A DNA stretch of 64,000 bases from Candidatus Moranbacteria bacterium UBA2282 (GCA_002345745.1 DDWQ01000011.1:101740-165739), one strand, 5' to 3'. Shown: positions 1 through 9,645, counted from the first letter of the stretch. The notes: generated from the sequence alone by a model not told the origin. Made by a program: numbers and translations.

Positions 1-327
1 AACGAAACTAGCCAGAAAAAGAAAATTATATGCAAAAAAATTGTTAGTGAAGAAAGCTAATATTGAATACGGCAAAAAGACATTGATTTGAAAAGTCTCC
101 GCTAAATATTTCAGCCCAACTGAGAATCCACTCGCCTGCATAATTCCGACCTGACTACTAATATTTCCAAAAGCCTGATAGACATCACTGCCCCACATTG
201 GAACCATCGAATTTATATTAAAGATGACTGGATAGGTAAATATAACCACAAGCATAGCATACAATCCAGTGATTGTTGTTATTGGATAGCACCTAAAAAA
301 ATCCAGTAGCAGTTTTTTAATTTTCAT
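1..327 (-). CDS. Membrane protein, N-terminal part (runs off the window edge)
   Basis: An open frame of 109 codons begins with ATG at 327-325 and continues past base 1. The product starts MKIKKLLLDFFRCYP and has a hydrophobic segment (about residues 18-38), then a polar stretch containing MVPMWGSD, then more hydrophobic sequence. This resembles the start of polytopic GT-C or YfhO-like membrane proteins, where an acidic residue after the first membrane helix is typical. It lies just downstream of the next GT-C-type gene on the same strand, with a 9-base gap, so the two are probably co-transcribed. The family cannot be fixed from this fragment. Confidence 0.7.
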   Translation of the reverse strand, partial: MKIKKLLLDFFRCYPITTITGLYAMLVVIFTYPVIFNINSMVPMWGSDVYQAFGNISSQVGIMQASGFSVGLKYLAETFQINVFLPYSILAFFTNNFFAYNFLFLASFV

Positions 328-336
328 TATTTTAGA

Positions 337-2091
337 TTATTTTACATTAACCTTTGTTCCAAAAACATCTTTCCAAAAAAGCCTGTCTTCACTACCACTA
401 TCTTTTTTGACTTTAAACTCTGCTGAAACAGCACGTGTGGGAAAATTAATCTCTGCCACCAACAACTGTCCAACTTTTTCTCTAGAAAGAACATCGAAAT
501 CCAATTTATATTTATCTCCAACACTATCCAATCCATCTTTTTTATCAGGCACAATCGCAAAATATTGCGCATTCGGATCTTTATTGATTTTTAAAGTTGA
601 AAAATTAAAATTTGGATCGTGCTTTTCTTCCAACAGATATTGAATTGGTCGCTCATGCTCTGGTTTAACGTAGTAATAGATATTAGCTCCTTCCTTATGC
701 TTAATATAAATAAAATCGGCTACGCGTTGTAATTCACCTAATGTCACACCATCCTTTGCTTTGAGAATCAAAGTTCTTTTGACTTTTATTCTGGAATTTT
801 GCGATGCGGACTGCTCGCTAAACCAAGCGTATGTTCCATACATATTGGAAATTATAATCGCCATTGTAACCAACAGTGCAACAAAAAACATTTTTTTGCC
901 ATAACGATTTTCCAGAAACTCAAAAAGCAAACCCAGAAAAATAAATGGCACTGCGAACACAACAATAAAAAAACGCGGACGCAATTGAAAAGAAATCGGA
1001 ATTGTCAGAATAAAAAACACACCAATCCAAATCATTAACAAAACAAGAAAATTTCTCTTTTTCTCATCTTTAATTTTTATAAAATTCCAAACCGACAAAA
1101 ATAGACCTGCCATTAAAATCAATCCCGTTACTAAAACTGAGCCAGTGTTGTCTCCCAAGTCTCCTGCGTAACAATCTGATGTTGTTATTAAACAATAGTA
1201 ATTTAAATTTTCCTCTAGGTTCTTGCCTATTTTTTCTATCAAAGGCTTATTAGTTGGTTTTGACCCTAAAGCCTCAATAAAATTATTCGCATTCTGACCT
1301 TTTTCAAAAACATCGCTTATAATAACTGGTGCATAGATAAACACAAAAATAATCGTCACAATCGCAAAATATTTAGAAAAATTCAATAAAGTTGTTTTTT
1401 GAAAATATTTTTTCCAGGATTCCTTGCTCCAAGGCTTTAGGCTATATAAAATTACTAGTCCTGATATGCCCAATAAGCTGAAAAAGCCAAAAAAATGTAA
1501 TTGTGAACCAATAGCTAACGCAAATGTCCATAATGCTATCCACCATTTTTTCTTTTTGGCATCTTCCTCGTTAATAAATTTCAATAAACCGAAAAAGGTT
1601 AATAGTAAGAAAAATTGCAAAGAATTCGGATTCCAAGCAAAACGTGAGTATTGGATAATTATGAAGGAAAAAGCATACATCGCCATAATCATCAATGCGT
1701 GCTTTTGGGAAAAATATAGCCGACTGAAAAAATACACCAGTGCGATTGCCGCCAATGAAAAAAATAAATCCGGATAAGCCATTACATATGGCTCAGTCGA
1801 ATGAGCAATCAAAGCAGCTAGATATTGAAAATAGTAGTAAACTGGACCTAGACGCAAAAAACCACTTTCTAGTGTTGTTGCTCCGGCACGTGGCCCTAGG
1901 AGTGGCAAATAACCTGGATCAGCTATGGCTTTGCTAATCAGCATTGCATCCCTCGCTTGATCCATTTTGAAATATAACCAATCTTCGTGTTTATAAATTC
2001 TGACTGCAAAAGCAGCAATCATAATCGCCAAAATAAGCATTGGAACCACAAATTTTCTTTGTGCTAATGTTTCTATAAAATATTTTTTCAT
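337..2091 (-). CDS. GT-C fold membrane glycosyltransferase (PMT/ArnT-like)
   Basis: The 584-residue polytopic protein has about ten hydrophobic segments and a soluble C-terminal domain (about residues 430-584). The first extracytoplasmic loop carries KMDQARDA near residue 43. An acidic motif at this place is the usual catalytic and metal-binding feature of GT-C enzymes that use polyprenyl-phosphate sugars. Such enzymes transfer sugars to proteins, glycans or lipids on the outer face of the membrane. The acceptor is unknown. Two further large GT-C-type proteins occur in the window (2202-4052 and 39207-41027), pointing to extensive surface glycosylation. ATG start; no strong Shine-Dalgarno site, as for most genes here. 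Confidence 0.75.
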   Translation of the reverse strand: MKKYFIETLAQRKFVVPMLILAIMIAAFAVRIYKHEDWLYFKMDQARDAMLISKAIADPGYLPLLGPRAGATTLESGFLRLGPVYYYFQYLAALIAHSTEPYVMAYPDLFFSLAAIALVYFFSRLYFSQKHALMIMAMYAFSFIIIQYSRFAWNPNSLQFFLLLTFFGLLKFINEEDAKKKKWWIALWTFALAIGSQLHFFGFFSLLGISGLVILYSLKPWSKESWKKYFQKTTLLNFSKYFAIVTIIFVFIYAPVIISDVFEKGQNANNFIEALGSKPTNKPLIEKIGKNLEENLNYYCLITTSDCYAGDLGDNTGSVLVTGLILMAGLFLSVWNFIKIKDEKKRNFLVLLMIWIGVFFILTIPISFQLRPRFFIVVFAVPFIFLGLLFEFLENRYGKKMFFVALLVTMAIIISNMYGTYAWFSEQSASQNSRIKVKRTLILKAKDGVTLGELQRVADFIYIKHKEGANIYYYVKPEHERPIQYLLEEKHDPNFNFSTLKINKDPNAQYFAIVPDKKDGLDSVGDKYKLDFDVLSREKVGQLLVAEINFPTRAVSAEFKVKKDSGSEDRLFWKDVFGTKVNVK

Positions 2092-2138
2092 ATAGCCATA
2101 TTTTACCTTATTTACAGCTTGCGGTCAAAGCAAATTCG

Positions 2139-2168
2139 TTAGACTTATCTTGTGACTTATTGTATAAT
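2139..2168 (+). promoter_or_regulatory. Promoter for the 2202 gene
   Basis: A perfect TATAAT at 2163-2168 is preceded by TG one base upstream (extended -10) and by a weak TTAGAC at 2139-2144, 18 bases away. The -10 lies inside the longer open frame starting at 2160, so it argues for the ATG at 2202 as the true start, with a leader of roughly 27 bases. Confidence 0.55.
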
Positions 2169-2201
2169 GAAAACCATAAATCAAGTCTAATATTCTATTT
2201 T

Positions 2202-4052
2202 ATGAACCAAAAAAATGTCCTTACGCTCACTATTATTTTTGCTATTTTTGCTATAAATATTTTTTTTGGCTTTCCGCGTATTTCCGAATATTCTTCCGTA
2301 GACGAACCCTATTGGACATATGATCGCACACCTGATTTTTGGAATGCTATTACTGAGAGAAAGTGGAAAAAAACTGATATAAACGACAAGCCAGGTATAA
2401 CTGTAGCAGAAATCTCTGGGATTGGGCTTAGCAGCGGAATACAACCCTTAGAATATAAATCTGTTCGTCAAGAAGCAAAAACCCCCCAAACTGTTGCTGA
2501 AATTATTAAAATAAATTTTTTTCTTCGACTACCTATCTATCTAGCGGGACTTCTTCTGCTTCTGACATTCTATTTCTTTCTGAAAAAACTTTTCAATCGC
2601 CCCATTGCCCTCCTATCTTTAACTTTCATTGGACTTTCTCCAATTATTCTGGGCATTTCGCTCATAATTAACCCGGACTCGCTTCTCTGGGGATTTCTGC
2701 CACTCTCAATTATTGGTTTTTTAATTTACCAACGAGAAAATCAAAAAAAATATTTAGTTTTTTCAGGAATTTTATTAGGACTCGCATTGCTTACTAAATA
2801 TGTAGCCAATATTTTATATGTATATCTATTGGGACTCCTTTTTCTGGAATATATCTATGCTGACAAAGGTACTCTGAATTTTGCTGTCTATCTCAAAAAA
2901 GCACTCTTAAATTATGCAATATTAATTATTATTTCTCTCGCCGTTTTTTTTATTCTTTATCCAAGTTGTTGGGTTAAGCCAGAAATGCTCCTTAAGGGAA
3001 CCATCCTTAGTGCAGCTTTCGAAACAACCTGGCCAATTTTTGCCGGATTTATTGGACTATTACTAGCTGATTTATTTTTCTTAAAAAGTCGCATTTCATC
3101 TTGGATTATGAATTTTCTTTCCAAATATAGTCAGCACTTTAAACTAGCAATTGGAGGTTTGTTTTTAGTAGGAATTATTTTTGTTTTGCTTAATACTTAT
3201 ACTAGTATGCAAATCTTTGACTTTGAAGGAGAGATGGCTTCCCCTAAGGGTGACAATATACTTGCATTGTCGCATATTTTGAAAATTACAACTTCTGATT
3301 TATACGCACTTATTTTCGGACTCACTCCAATTGTTTTTATTTTTTTCGTCTGGTCAATTATTAAAAATACTTTTCAAACAGGCAAGATAACAAAAGAAGC
3401 TGCCGTTGTTTCCTATTTTTTGATTTTTATTTTACTATATTACATTGCTTCAACTATAAATCAGGTTACAGCAACCGTCCGCTACCAAATTACTATCTAT
3501 CCCCTAGCCTCAATTATTGCAGCCATTGGAGCATATCAATTCAGTCAATTAGAAAAAATAAAGAAATATTTTGATAATGGAATCTTCTATATTATAATCA
3601 TCTTAATATCTGTCTCAAGCCTTTATTTATCCAGTCCGTTCTTTTTCAATTATTCCTCAGTCCTTTTGCCAGAAAAATATATTCTCAATCTAAAAGATAT
3701 GGGCGATGGCAGTTTTGAAGCGGCGAAGTTTCTAAATCAACTGCCTGATGCAAAAAATCTTGTCATTTGGTCAGATAAAGGTGCAGTTTGTGAAACCTTT
3801 CTTGGAAAATGTAAAACCAGTTTTAATGAGAATGACACATTAACTTTTGATTTCGACTACTTTGTTGTTTCCACTGGCAGAAAATCACGTTCTTTGAAAC
3901 TAGAAAAGTCCACTGATTTCAAATATGAAATAGATTTTCCAAAATTGTATATGCCAAATATTGAGGATGCAGATTTTGAAATTAATTTTGGTGACAACCC
4001 AAATAATTTTGTAAGAGTAATTAAGACAGAAAAAATTATCCAGAATAATTAA
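2202..4052 (+). CDS. GT-C fold membrane glycosyltransferase (PMT_2-like)
   Basis: The 616-residue polytopic membrane protein has an early extracytoplasmic loop with SSVDEPYW and KPGIT, matching the acidic and lysine/proline signature of PMT_2-type dolichyl- or polyprenyl-phosphate sugar transferases. About ten membrane helices are followed by a soluble tail of about 110 residues containing GDGSFEAAKFL. The frame is open from 2160, but the ATG at 2202 is preferred because a TATAAT box lies at 2163-2168. Nearby genes are GT2 and GT4 glycosyltransferases on the other strand. It probably transfers a lipid-linked sugar at the cell surface; substrate unknown. Confidence 0.75.
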   Translation: MNQKNVLTLTIIFAIFAINIFFGFPRISEYSSVDEPYWTYDRTPDFWNAITERKWKKTDINDKPGITVAEISGIGLSSGIQPLEYKSVRQEAKTPQTVAEIIKINFFLRLPIYLAGLLLLLTFYFFLKKLFNRPIALLSLTFIGLSPIILGISLIINPDSLLWGFLPLSIIGFLIYQRENQKKYLVFSGILLGLALLTKYVANILYVYLLGLLFLEYIYADKGTLNFAVYLKKALLNYAILIIISLAVFFILYPSCWVKPEMLLKGTILSAAFETTWPIFAGFIGLLLADLFFLKSRISSWIMNFLSKYSQHFKLAIGGLFLVGIIFVLLNTYTSMQIFDFEGEMASPKGDNILALSHILKITTSDLYALIFGLTPIVFIFFVWSIIKNTFQTGKITKEAAVVSYFLIFILLYYIASTINQVTATVRYQITIYPLASIIAAIGAYQFSQLEKIKKYFDNGIFYIIIILISVSSLYLSSPFFFNYSSVLLPEKYILNLKDMGDGSFEAAKFLNQLPDAKNLVIWSDKGAVCETFLGKCKTSFNENDTLTFDFDYFVVSTGRKSRSLKLEKSTDFKYEIDFPKLYMPNIEDADFEINFGDNPNNFVRVIKTEKIIQNN

Positions 4053-4064
4053 TTTCTATAAAAA

Positions 4065-5006
4065 CTAGATGTTTTTTCGACGCACAACATACATCGGACG
4101 ATTGATAACCTCACTGTGAATATTAGCAACATACATTGCCAAAAGACCTATTGAAATCAGAATTATACCTACAAGAAAAAGAATAAGAATAGCTAAATTT
4201 TCTGCATCAGAAAAAGTTGAAGCAAAATTCGTACGAAAAACATATTTACCCAACAAAATATAGAAGCCTGCTACACCAGAAATTGTTGTTATAAAGATAC
4301 CAAGTGATCCAGCCAGTTTCAACGGCACAAGGCTAAGTGACATAAAGCTATTAACCGCAAGTTTAAATAATTTCCAAAAACCGTAGCTTGCTGTTCCATA
4401 TAATCTTTCGTTAGCATTAAAATAAACACAAGTTCGCTGAAATCCCAGCCAATCAATGAGAGCTCTGGTCATGCGATTTGTTTCCGTGAAACGATTAAAT
4501 TCGGCAATAACAACCTTATCAATCAAGCGAAAATCAGTAGCACTCGGTATGATATGCACATCTGCTATTTGATTTATAATTTTATAAAATATTTTTGAAC
4601 CAATTTTCTTAATTAATTTATCACTTTTATTTTCTTTTCGCACACCGACGACAACATCATTACCCTCTTCCCATTTGGCAATAAATTCAGGAATAAGCTC
4701 TACTGGATGTTGCATATCTGCGTCCAACATAATACAAGCATCAGAGACACAATTATTTATTCCAGCGGTAGTCGCCAGCTCCTTTCCAAAATTCCTAGAA
4801 AAATCAATGTATTTAACTGTCATATCCGATTTGGATAATTTCTCAATTTCAAAGATTGTGTTGTCCGTGCTGCCGTCATTAATAAACAATATACTGAATT
4901 CGTATGACTTTCCCACAGAAACAAAGACCTTTTTAAGGGCATTATATATAGGAGCTATATTCTTCTCCTCATTATACGCTGGAATGACTATGGAAATTGA
5001 CTTCAT
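4065..5006 (-). CDS. GT2 polyprenyl-phosphate glycosyltransferase (GtrB/DPM1-like)
   Basis: The 313-residue protein has a GT-A domain at residues 1-230 and two C-terminal membrane helices (about 235-258 and 270-295). Visible motifs are IVIPAYNEE at the N-terminus, NDGSTDNT around residue 44 and LDADMQHP around residue 95, the last being the metal-binding DxD region of this family. Such enzymes load a sugar from a nucleotide donor onto undecaprenyl phosphate at the cytoplasmic face. The product is then used by GT-C enzymes such as the two neighbouring genes. It converges with the + strand gene ending at 4052. Confidence 0.85.
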   Translation of the reverse strand: MKSISIVIPAYNEEKNIAPIYNALKKVFVSVGKSYEFSILFINDGSTDNTIFEIEKLSKSDMTVKYIDFSRNFGKELATTAGINNCVSDACIMLDADMQHPVELIPEFIAKWEEGNDVVVGVRKENKSDKLIKKIGSKIFYKIINQIADVHIIPSATDFRLIDKVVIAEFNRFTETNRMTRALIDWLGFQRTCVYFNANERLYGTASYGFWKLFKLAVNSFMSLSLVPLKLAGSLGIFITTISGVAGFYILLGKYVFRTNFASTFSDAENLAILILFLVGIILISIGLLAMYVANIHSEVINRPMYVVRRKNI

Positions 5007-5153
5007 ATTGGTGATATTAATCCTAAGTTATCTTCTTTCAGTATAACAGCTATTTTCTTTTACTCAAATGATATTTATTATATAATAGCTATACAAGTAG
5101 TTTCTACCAGAAATAAAGACTAGTCAACCACTAACAATAAATAAAAATTTAAT

Positions 5154-5873
5154 ATGCTTAAAAAAAATAACAGCACTCTGATAATTTCCGTAGACGACTT
5201 TGGTATTAGCAAGTTAGCTAATGAAAATATTCTTCGACTCGCGAGATATGGCAAAATTGACCGAGTAGAAATAATGATGAGTCAAAATATCATGCCTAGC
5301 CACGTCACGGAACTCCTAGCCTCTGGCGTTGCACTGGACATTCATCTGCATCTAGCCAAAGGTAGCTTGGATTTATGGCAAGATAATTTTAGAAAATCAA
5401 GTCCTGGAACAATACAAAGAATTTTTGCGTTTCTCTTCAGTTATTTTTTTGGTAAAAACAGACCCAAAGAAATTGCTAAAGAGTGGGAAGAACAAATACA
5501 GGAATTTAAAAGACTTTTTCAAAAAAATCCGGATGGGATAAGCTCTCATGAACATATTCATTTTTTCCCTTCCTATTTTTCGCTAGTCTTAAAACTTGCT
5601 AAAAAAAATAATATTCCGTATGTGCGTTTTGGAAAATATTGGGTCAAAGAAAAAAATCCCGCTTGTCTGATTCTAAATTTTTTAAAAAAAATTAATAGTT
5701 TAATTTTTAATGAAACTAGATTTGACTCGACTGACCTGATGATTAGTTTCAACTGGATAACTGATTTTGATAAGTTTTTACAAAATTGTCCAAGCAATAA
5801 AAAAATTGAGCTTGTTTTTCATCCGGAGAAAACAAATGAATTTGAATTTCTAAAAAAACTTTCTTTAGAATAA
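5154..5873 (+). CDS. ChbG/YdjC-family carbohydrate deacetylase
   Basis: The 239-residue protein shows the family's metal-site motifs in order: SVDDFG (residues 10-15), DIHLHL (about 63-68), SSHEHIHFF (about 130) and FHPE near the C-terminus. YdjC/ChbG proteins remove N-acetyl groups from sugars such as diacetylchitobiose. In a glycan cluster the likely role is trimming an acetamido sugar of a surface glycan or its precursor. Upstream, TATAAT at 5081-5086 gives a leader of about 60 bases. It is a lone + strand gene between minus-strand glycan genes. The family call is firm; the substrate is not. Confidence 0.8.
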   Translation: MLKKNNSTLIISVDDFGISKLANENILRLARYGKIDRVEIMMSQNIMPSHVTELLASGVALDIHLHLAKGSLDLWQDNFRKSSPGTIQRIFAFLFSYFFGKNRPKEIAKEWEEQIQEFKRLFQKNPDGISSHEHIHFFPSYFSLVLKLAKKNNIPYVRFGKYWVKEKNPACLILNFLKKINSLIFNETRFDSTDLMISFNWITDFDKFLQNCPSNKKIELVFHPEKTNEFEFLKKLSLE

Positions 5874-5881
5874 AAAAACTG

Positions 5882-6826
5882 CTATTTTTTGCTTCCCAAA
5901 TAAACCGGCAAAGCAAAGAAGCTTAGTAGCATTTGCAAGAAGCGACTGAGAATTGCTACCGTAATAACAACCGTGGCACTGACTCCGAAAAACCCAAAAA
6001 AAGTTACATACGCCCATTCCTTCACGCCAATATTATTAATGCTAATTGGCAAGGCTGAAATAAAGCTAATTAGAAATATAACTGACAGATAATCCAGAAT
6101 ATTTATCTGAACTCCCAACGCCAGAAAAAGCACAAAATTAGTTGCAGCCAGACCAATCAGCCCAAAGGCCATTGACCACGCCACAGCGCGTCCTAGCACG
6201 CCTGAGTCGCTATGATAGTGCGATAATTCCTTCACAAAGCTCCAAATTTTTTCCGGCACATACTTAGCAAAGCTCAAATTGCGTACTGTCATTTTTTCCC
6301 AAAATCGCATTTGTCTTGTAACAAAAAATAACAATACAATCATCACGCTCAATAATACCCCCGCATTTAACACTAACAAGATATGCTTAGTGCTGATTGT
6401 GCTAAAATTTATAACAGAAAAAAACAGCGTCAAAAGCGTCGCGCCAAAAAGACCAGTTAATCGATCCATCACCACCGAAGAGGCGGCCTCCGCATATTTT
6501 TTCTCAACTTTACCAATTTGATAAGCACGAAAAGTATCGCCACCAATAAAAGATGGCATAAAATTATTAACAAAAGTTCCAGCTAAATAAAACTTAAAAA
6601 AAGCACCTAAGGACAGCTCGATGCCTTTAAACTTTGCCAGCATTCGCCACTTCTGTGCGGAAACAGCAATGCCGATAAGCAAGATAACGAAATATAATAT
6701 AATATATCCTATTTTAATCTGAGCTAGCAACGTCAGAACCTCTTGCCAATTCACTCGATAAATAATCCACAGCAAAAACACCACACTAACAACCAGTTTA
6801 ATAATAAATTTTGTATTTTTTTTCAT
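5882..6826 (-). CDS. Flippase-like membrane protein (UPF0104, lysylphosphatidylglycerol synthase TM type)
   Basis: The 314-residue protein has about eight membrane helices. It contains FVNNFMPSFIGGDTFRAYQIG near residue 88 and a late helix with ISALPISINNIGVKEW; both are characteristic of the UPF0104/AglD-type family. Members are thought to move lipid-linked sugars or aminoacyl lipids across the membrane. The start codon directly abuts the stop of the GT4 gene at 6827, so the two are translationally adjacent. A second copy of this domain, fused to a kinase-like domain, occurs at 17772-19922. Confidence 0.8.
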   Translation of the reverse strand: MKKNTKFIIKLVVSVVFLLWIIYRVNWQEVLTLLAQIKIGYIILYFVILLIGIAVSAQKWRMLAKFKGIELSLGAFFKFYLAGTFVNNFMPSFIGGDTFRAYQIGKVEKKYAEAASSVVMDRLTGLFGATLLTLFFSVINFSTISTKHILLVLNAGVLLSVMIVLLFFVTRQMRFWEKMTVRNLSFAKYVPEKIWSFVKELSHYHSDSGVLGRAVAWSMAFGLIGLAATNFVLFLALGVQINILDYLSVIFLISFISALPISINNIGVKEWAYVTFFGFFGVSATVVITVAILSRFLQMLLSFFALPVYLGSKK

Positions 6827-7978
6827 TTACTTAGAAACTTCTTGATATAGTTCAAAATATTGTCGAGCCACTTCTTGCCAACTCATTTTTTCCGCTAGCT
6901 GGCGACTAACTTGGCTCATTTTCTCACATAGCTCTGGATTTAATATTAATCTTTCAATTCTTTCCGCCAAGTCTTCCCTGCTACCCATTGCAACTATGAA
7001 GCCATTTTCTCCTTCCGTCACCAGTTCTTTAGTTCCGCCCGTCTCTGTCGCGATAATTGGAAGTCCAGTCGCCAAGGCTTCTAGCATCGCATTACTCATT
7101 CCTTCATTGAAGGATGGCAGAATAAAGACATTTGCTTCTTGATAGTAGTTCGCTGTTTCTTCTCTAGGAATGCGTCCTAAAAATTGCACATTATTTTCTA
7201 ATTTTAACTTCTTTGCCAACATAACTAAATTTTCCTTTTCATCGCCATCCCCCATTATTTTCAAAAGAATATTAGGATATTTTGGCAAAAGCTGTTTCAC
7301 TGCTTTAATCAAAAATTCCAACCCCTTGCGTTTTGTCACGCGTGAAGCACCAGGAGTAATAACAAATTTATCCAATATTTTTTTATTCTGATTGGGTTTG
7401 AAATTATCAATGTCGATGCCATTGTGAATAACCCCGATTTTCTGACTCGGTCTTGCCTTGAGTGCCAAATCTTTCAAACCATCACTATTAGAAATAACAG
7501 CATCTGACTTTTTCCAAACATATCTAATAATTGGCAAGAGAATATAATATATCCAACCAAACCTATCGCTATACCCCGGAACGTCTGAACCACGCAAAGA
7601 CACAATGTAGTGCAGATTATATTGATATTTCAATAGTAGCGACAAAAAACCGCACGGCACAGAAAAAAAGGAATGCGTTAAGTCATATTTATTTTTCTTA
7701 ATCAGCTTCTTAGAAAAAAAATAAGCTTTCCAAGAATATACCAACAAATCTTTTTGCGACTGAAAATGCAGATTATTTTCATTTTTTCCAATCGGAAGCT
7801 TGTGAATTTGCACGTTGCTACCAATTTTTTCCAAATGATATTTATCATCGATTGATGAGGTTACTAAATCGACTTCCAAATTTGGAATTTTCGCAAACTC
7901 GCCTAAAATATAGGCGGTTGCATTAGCTGCTCCTCCTCCAAGTGGTGGATATTCATAGTTAAAAAAAAGTATTTTCAT
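6827..7978 (-). CDS. GT4 family glycosyltransferase
   Basis: This is a GT-B enzyme of 383 residues when started at the ATG at 7978 (MKILFFNYEYPPLGGGA). A TTG six codons further upstream is less likely because it lies in a long hairpin. The N-terminal domain has the glycine-rich donor loop after the first strand. The C-terminal domain has VTKRKGLEFLIKAV, GDGDEKENL and the EX7E-type element FNEGMSNAMLEALATGLP used to bind nucleotide sugar. It is probably a cytoplasmic retaining sugar transferase acting on a lipid-linked glycan. It is upstream of, and directly abuts, the flippase-like gene. Confidence 0.85.
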   Translation of the reverse strand: MKILFFNYEYPPLGGGAANATAYILGEFAKIPNLEVDLVTSSIDDKYHLEKIGSNVQIHKLPIGKNENNLHFQSQKDLLVYSWKAYFFSKKLIKKNKYDLTHSFFSVPCGFLSLLLKYQYNLHYIVSLRGSDVPGYSDRFGWIYYILLPIIRYVWKKSDAVISNSDGLKDLALKARPSQKIGVIHNGIDIDNFKPNQNKKILDKFVITPGASRVTKRKGLEFLIKAVKQLLPKYPNILLKIMGDGDEKENLVMLAKKLKLENNVQFLGRIPREETANYYQEANVFILPSFNEGMSNAMLEALATGLPIIATETGGTKELVTEGENGFIVAMGSREDLAERIERLILNPELCEKMSQVSRQLAEKMSWQEVARQYFELYQEVSK

Positions 7979-7992
7979 AAAATTCAGCGCTA

Positions 7993-8131
7993 CCAAATAA
8001 TAAAAAACATAAAAGTTCTGTTTGGGAAGTCTTTGTTTCTCTGATATTTTCCTAGGGGCGTGTTGAATGAGGGAAAATATTAGCTAGAAACAAAGTGGTT
8101 CGAGTTAAGTTTTATGTTTTTTATTATTTGG
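7993..8131. repeat. 139-base imperfect palindrome (long hairpin)
   Basis: The outer arms (7993-8014 and 8110-8131) are perfect 22-base complements. Inner arms share CTTTGTTTCT with AGAAACAAAG and ATATTTTCC with GGAAAATAT, with a short loop near 8053-8068. It lies between ugd and the GT4 gene in the leader of the latter. It could be a non-autonomous mobile element or a transcript-structuring element. No copy was seen elsewhere in the window. Confidence 0.8.
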
Positions 8132-8160
8132 CAATTTAGTTCTTACACGCTTTCATTATA

Positions 8161-8191
8161 ACAAAAAAGAGGTGATGTTGCCATCACCTCT
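8161..8191 (-). terminator. Rho-independent terminator after ugd
   Basis: A perfect 10-base stem (8168-8177 with 8182-8191) and a four-base loop are followed, on the minus strand, by a run of T residues (A run at 8163-8168 on the + strand). It lies 8 bases past the ugd stop codon. Confidence 0.85.
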
Positions 8192-8198
8192 AGTTAAT

Positions 8199-9545
8199 TT
8201 ACAGTTTATCTCCCCGGCCAATGGCATAATATTCAAATCCGGCCTTTTTTATGAATGGAATATCAAACAAATTGCGACCGTCAAAAATCACTGGATTGAT
8301 TAGCAATTTTTTCATACGCTCTAAATCAGGCGAGCGATATTCCTCGGTCTCAGTAGCAATTATAAGTGCTTCGCATCCATCTAGAAGGCTATATTTATCC
8401 ATTTTTTCATAACTAATGCCCTCCCGATTAGCTAGATAAACATTTTTAGCTTCTTCAACTGCTAGTGGGTCATAAGCCACAATAGTAGCTCCGTGTTTGA
8501 GCAACTCTTCAACGATTGTAATTGCCGCAGATTCACGCATATCATTAGTCTCAGCCTTAAAAGCCAAACCCCAAAGAGCAAACTTTTGCCCAGTCAAATC
8601 CGCACCAAAACGTGCCACTACCTTGCTTGAAATAATGGTTTTCTGATAATCATTAACATCTTCGATAGATTTCAAAAGATTGCGATATGGCTCTGGAACT
8701 CCAATTTTTTCCGCAAATTTAATGAGTGCTTTCACGTCTTTTGGAAAACAACTACCGCCATATCCACAACTGGCATATAGAAATTTATTACCAATCCGCG
8801 GATCACTGCCCATTCCCTTGGCAATTTGCTTTACATCACCACCAATCATTTCACAAATTGCGGACATAGTATTAATATATGAAATCCTTTCCGCCAATAT
8901 AGTGTTAGAGGCATATTTTATGAGTTCTGCCTCATGAACACCAACATGAATAAAACGATCACCGCTCATCATAAAAGGCTTATATAGTTGATGTAATTTT
9001 TCAGCTACTTCAATATTGTCTGTGCCAACCACTACGCGACTTGGCTCCATCATATCAGAAACAGCCCGACCTTCAGCCATAAATTCAGGATTACTAACGA
9101 CATGAAATTCAATATTTTCTCCACGCTTATCCAATTCTGCTTGAATAATAGCTCGCACATTGTCAGCTGTTCCAACTGGCACAGTTGATTTATCCGCGAT
9201 AATCAATGGTTTTTGCATTCGACTGCCGATTTCATATGCCACACTCTCCACAAAACGCAAATCAGCACTACCATCTTGACCAGGAGGTGTCCCCACAGCC
9301 ACAAAAACAATTTCAACATTACTAAGTGTTTCATCATAGTCTGTCGTAAAATGCAACAATTTATGTTCCATTCCTTTTTTTACCAATTCTTCCAAGCCAG
9401 CCTCATCAATTGGCAAAATCCCTTGCTTGAGATTTTCAATTTTCTTCGCATCAGTATCCAAGCAATAGACAGTATTTCCCATCTTGGCAAAAGCTGCTGC
9501 TAGTGGCAAGCCCACAAACCCAATTCCAATTACTCCGATTTTCAT
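8199..9545 (-). CDS. ugd: UDP-glucose 6-dehydrogenase
   Basis: The 448-residue enzyme oxidises UDP-glucose to UDP-glucuronate with two NAD+. The N-terminal Rossmann motif is GIGFVG (residues 7-12). The catalytic cysteine is C266 in YGGSCFPKDV, and the C-terminal UDP-binding domain contains GLAFKAETNDMRES and the typical YDP motif. A GDP-mannose or UDP-ManNAc dehydrogenase would look similar, but UDP-glucose is the commonest substrate. Together with the epimerase at 35663 and GalU at 43902 it would supply UDP-GlcA and UDP-GalA. It is a single-gene unit ending in a strong terminator and preceded by a solo repeat hairpin. Confidence 0.88.
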   Translation of the reverse strand: MKIGVIGIGFVGLPLAAAFAKMGNTVYCLDTDAKKIENLKQGILPIDEAGLEELVKKGMEHKLLHFTTDYDETLSNVEIVFVAVGTPPGQDGSADLRFVESVAYEIGSRMQKPLIIADKSTVPVGTADNVRAIIQAELDKRGENIEFHVVSNPEFMAEGRAVSDMMEPSRVVVGTDNIEVAEKLHQLYKPFMMSGDRFIHVGVHEAELIKYASNTILAERISYINTMSAICEMIGGDVKQIAKGMGSDPRIGNKFLYASCGYGGSCFPKDVKALIKFAEKIGVPEPYRNLLKSIEDVNDYQKTIISSKVVARFGADLTGQKFALWGLAFKAETNDMRESAAITIVEELLKHGATIVAYDPLAVEEAKNVYLANREGISYEKMDKYSLLDGCEALIIATETEEYRSPDLERMKKLLINPVIFDGRNLFDIPFIKKAGFEYYAIGRGDKL

Positions 9546-9552
9546 ATGTTTT

Positions 9553-9640
9553 AGTCTTTAAAGTCATAAAGCTGAAAGTCCATAAAGTCGATTTGAAAAA
9601 ATGCTTTATGAACTTTATGAACTTGATAGACTTTTGACTT
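9553..9640. repeat. Solo AAAGTC-type inverted-repeat hairpin
   Basis: The left arm (9553-9590) holds repeated AGTC-N-TAAAGTC units. The right arm (9603-9640) holds the complement as repeated CTTTATGAACTT units. The arms close over a loop of about 12 bases. The same repeat family flanks the S23 gene at 35276-35623 and forms further gene-free hairpins at 37815-37920 and 49113-49187. Confidence 0.8.
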
Positions 9641-9645
9641 AATTG

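Noticed and set aside
2160..2201. Longer N-terminus for the GT-C gene starting at 2160
   Set aside because: A TATAAT promoter box lies at 2163-2168, inside that extension; the ATG at 2202 fits the start of the membrane protein better.
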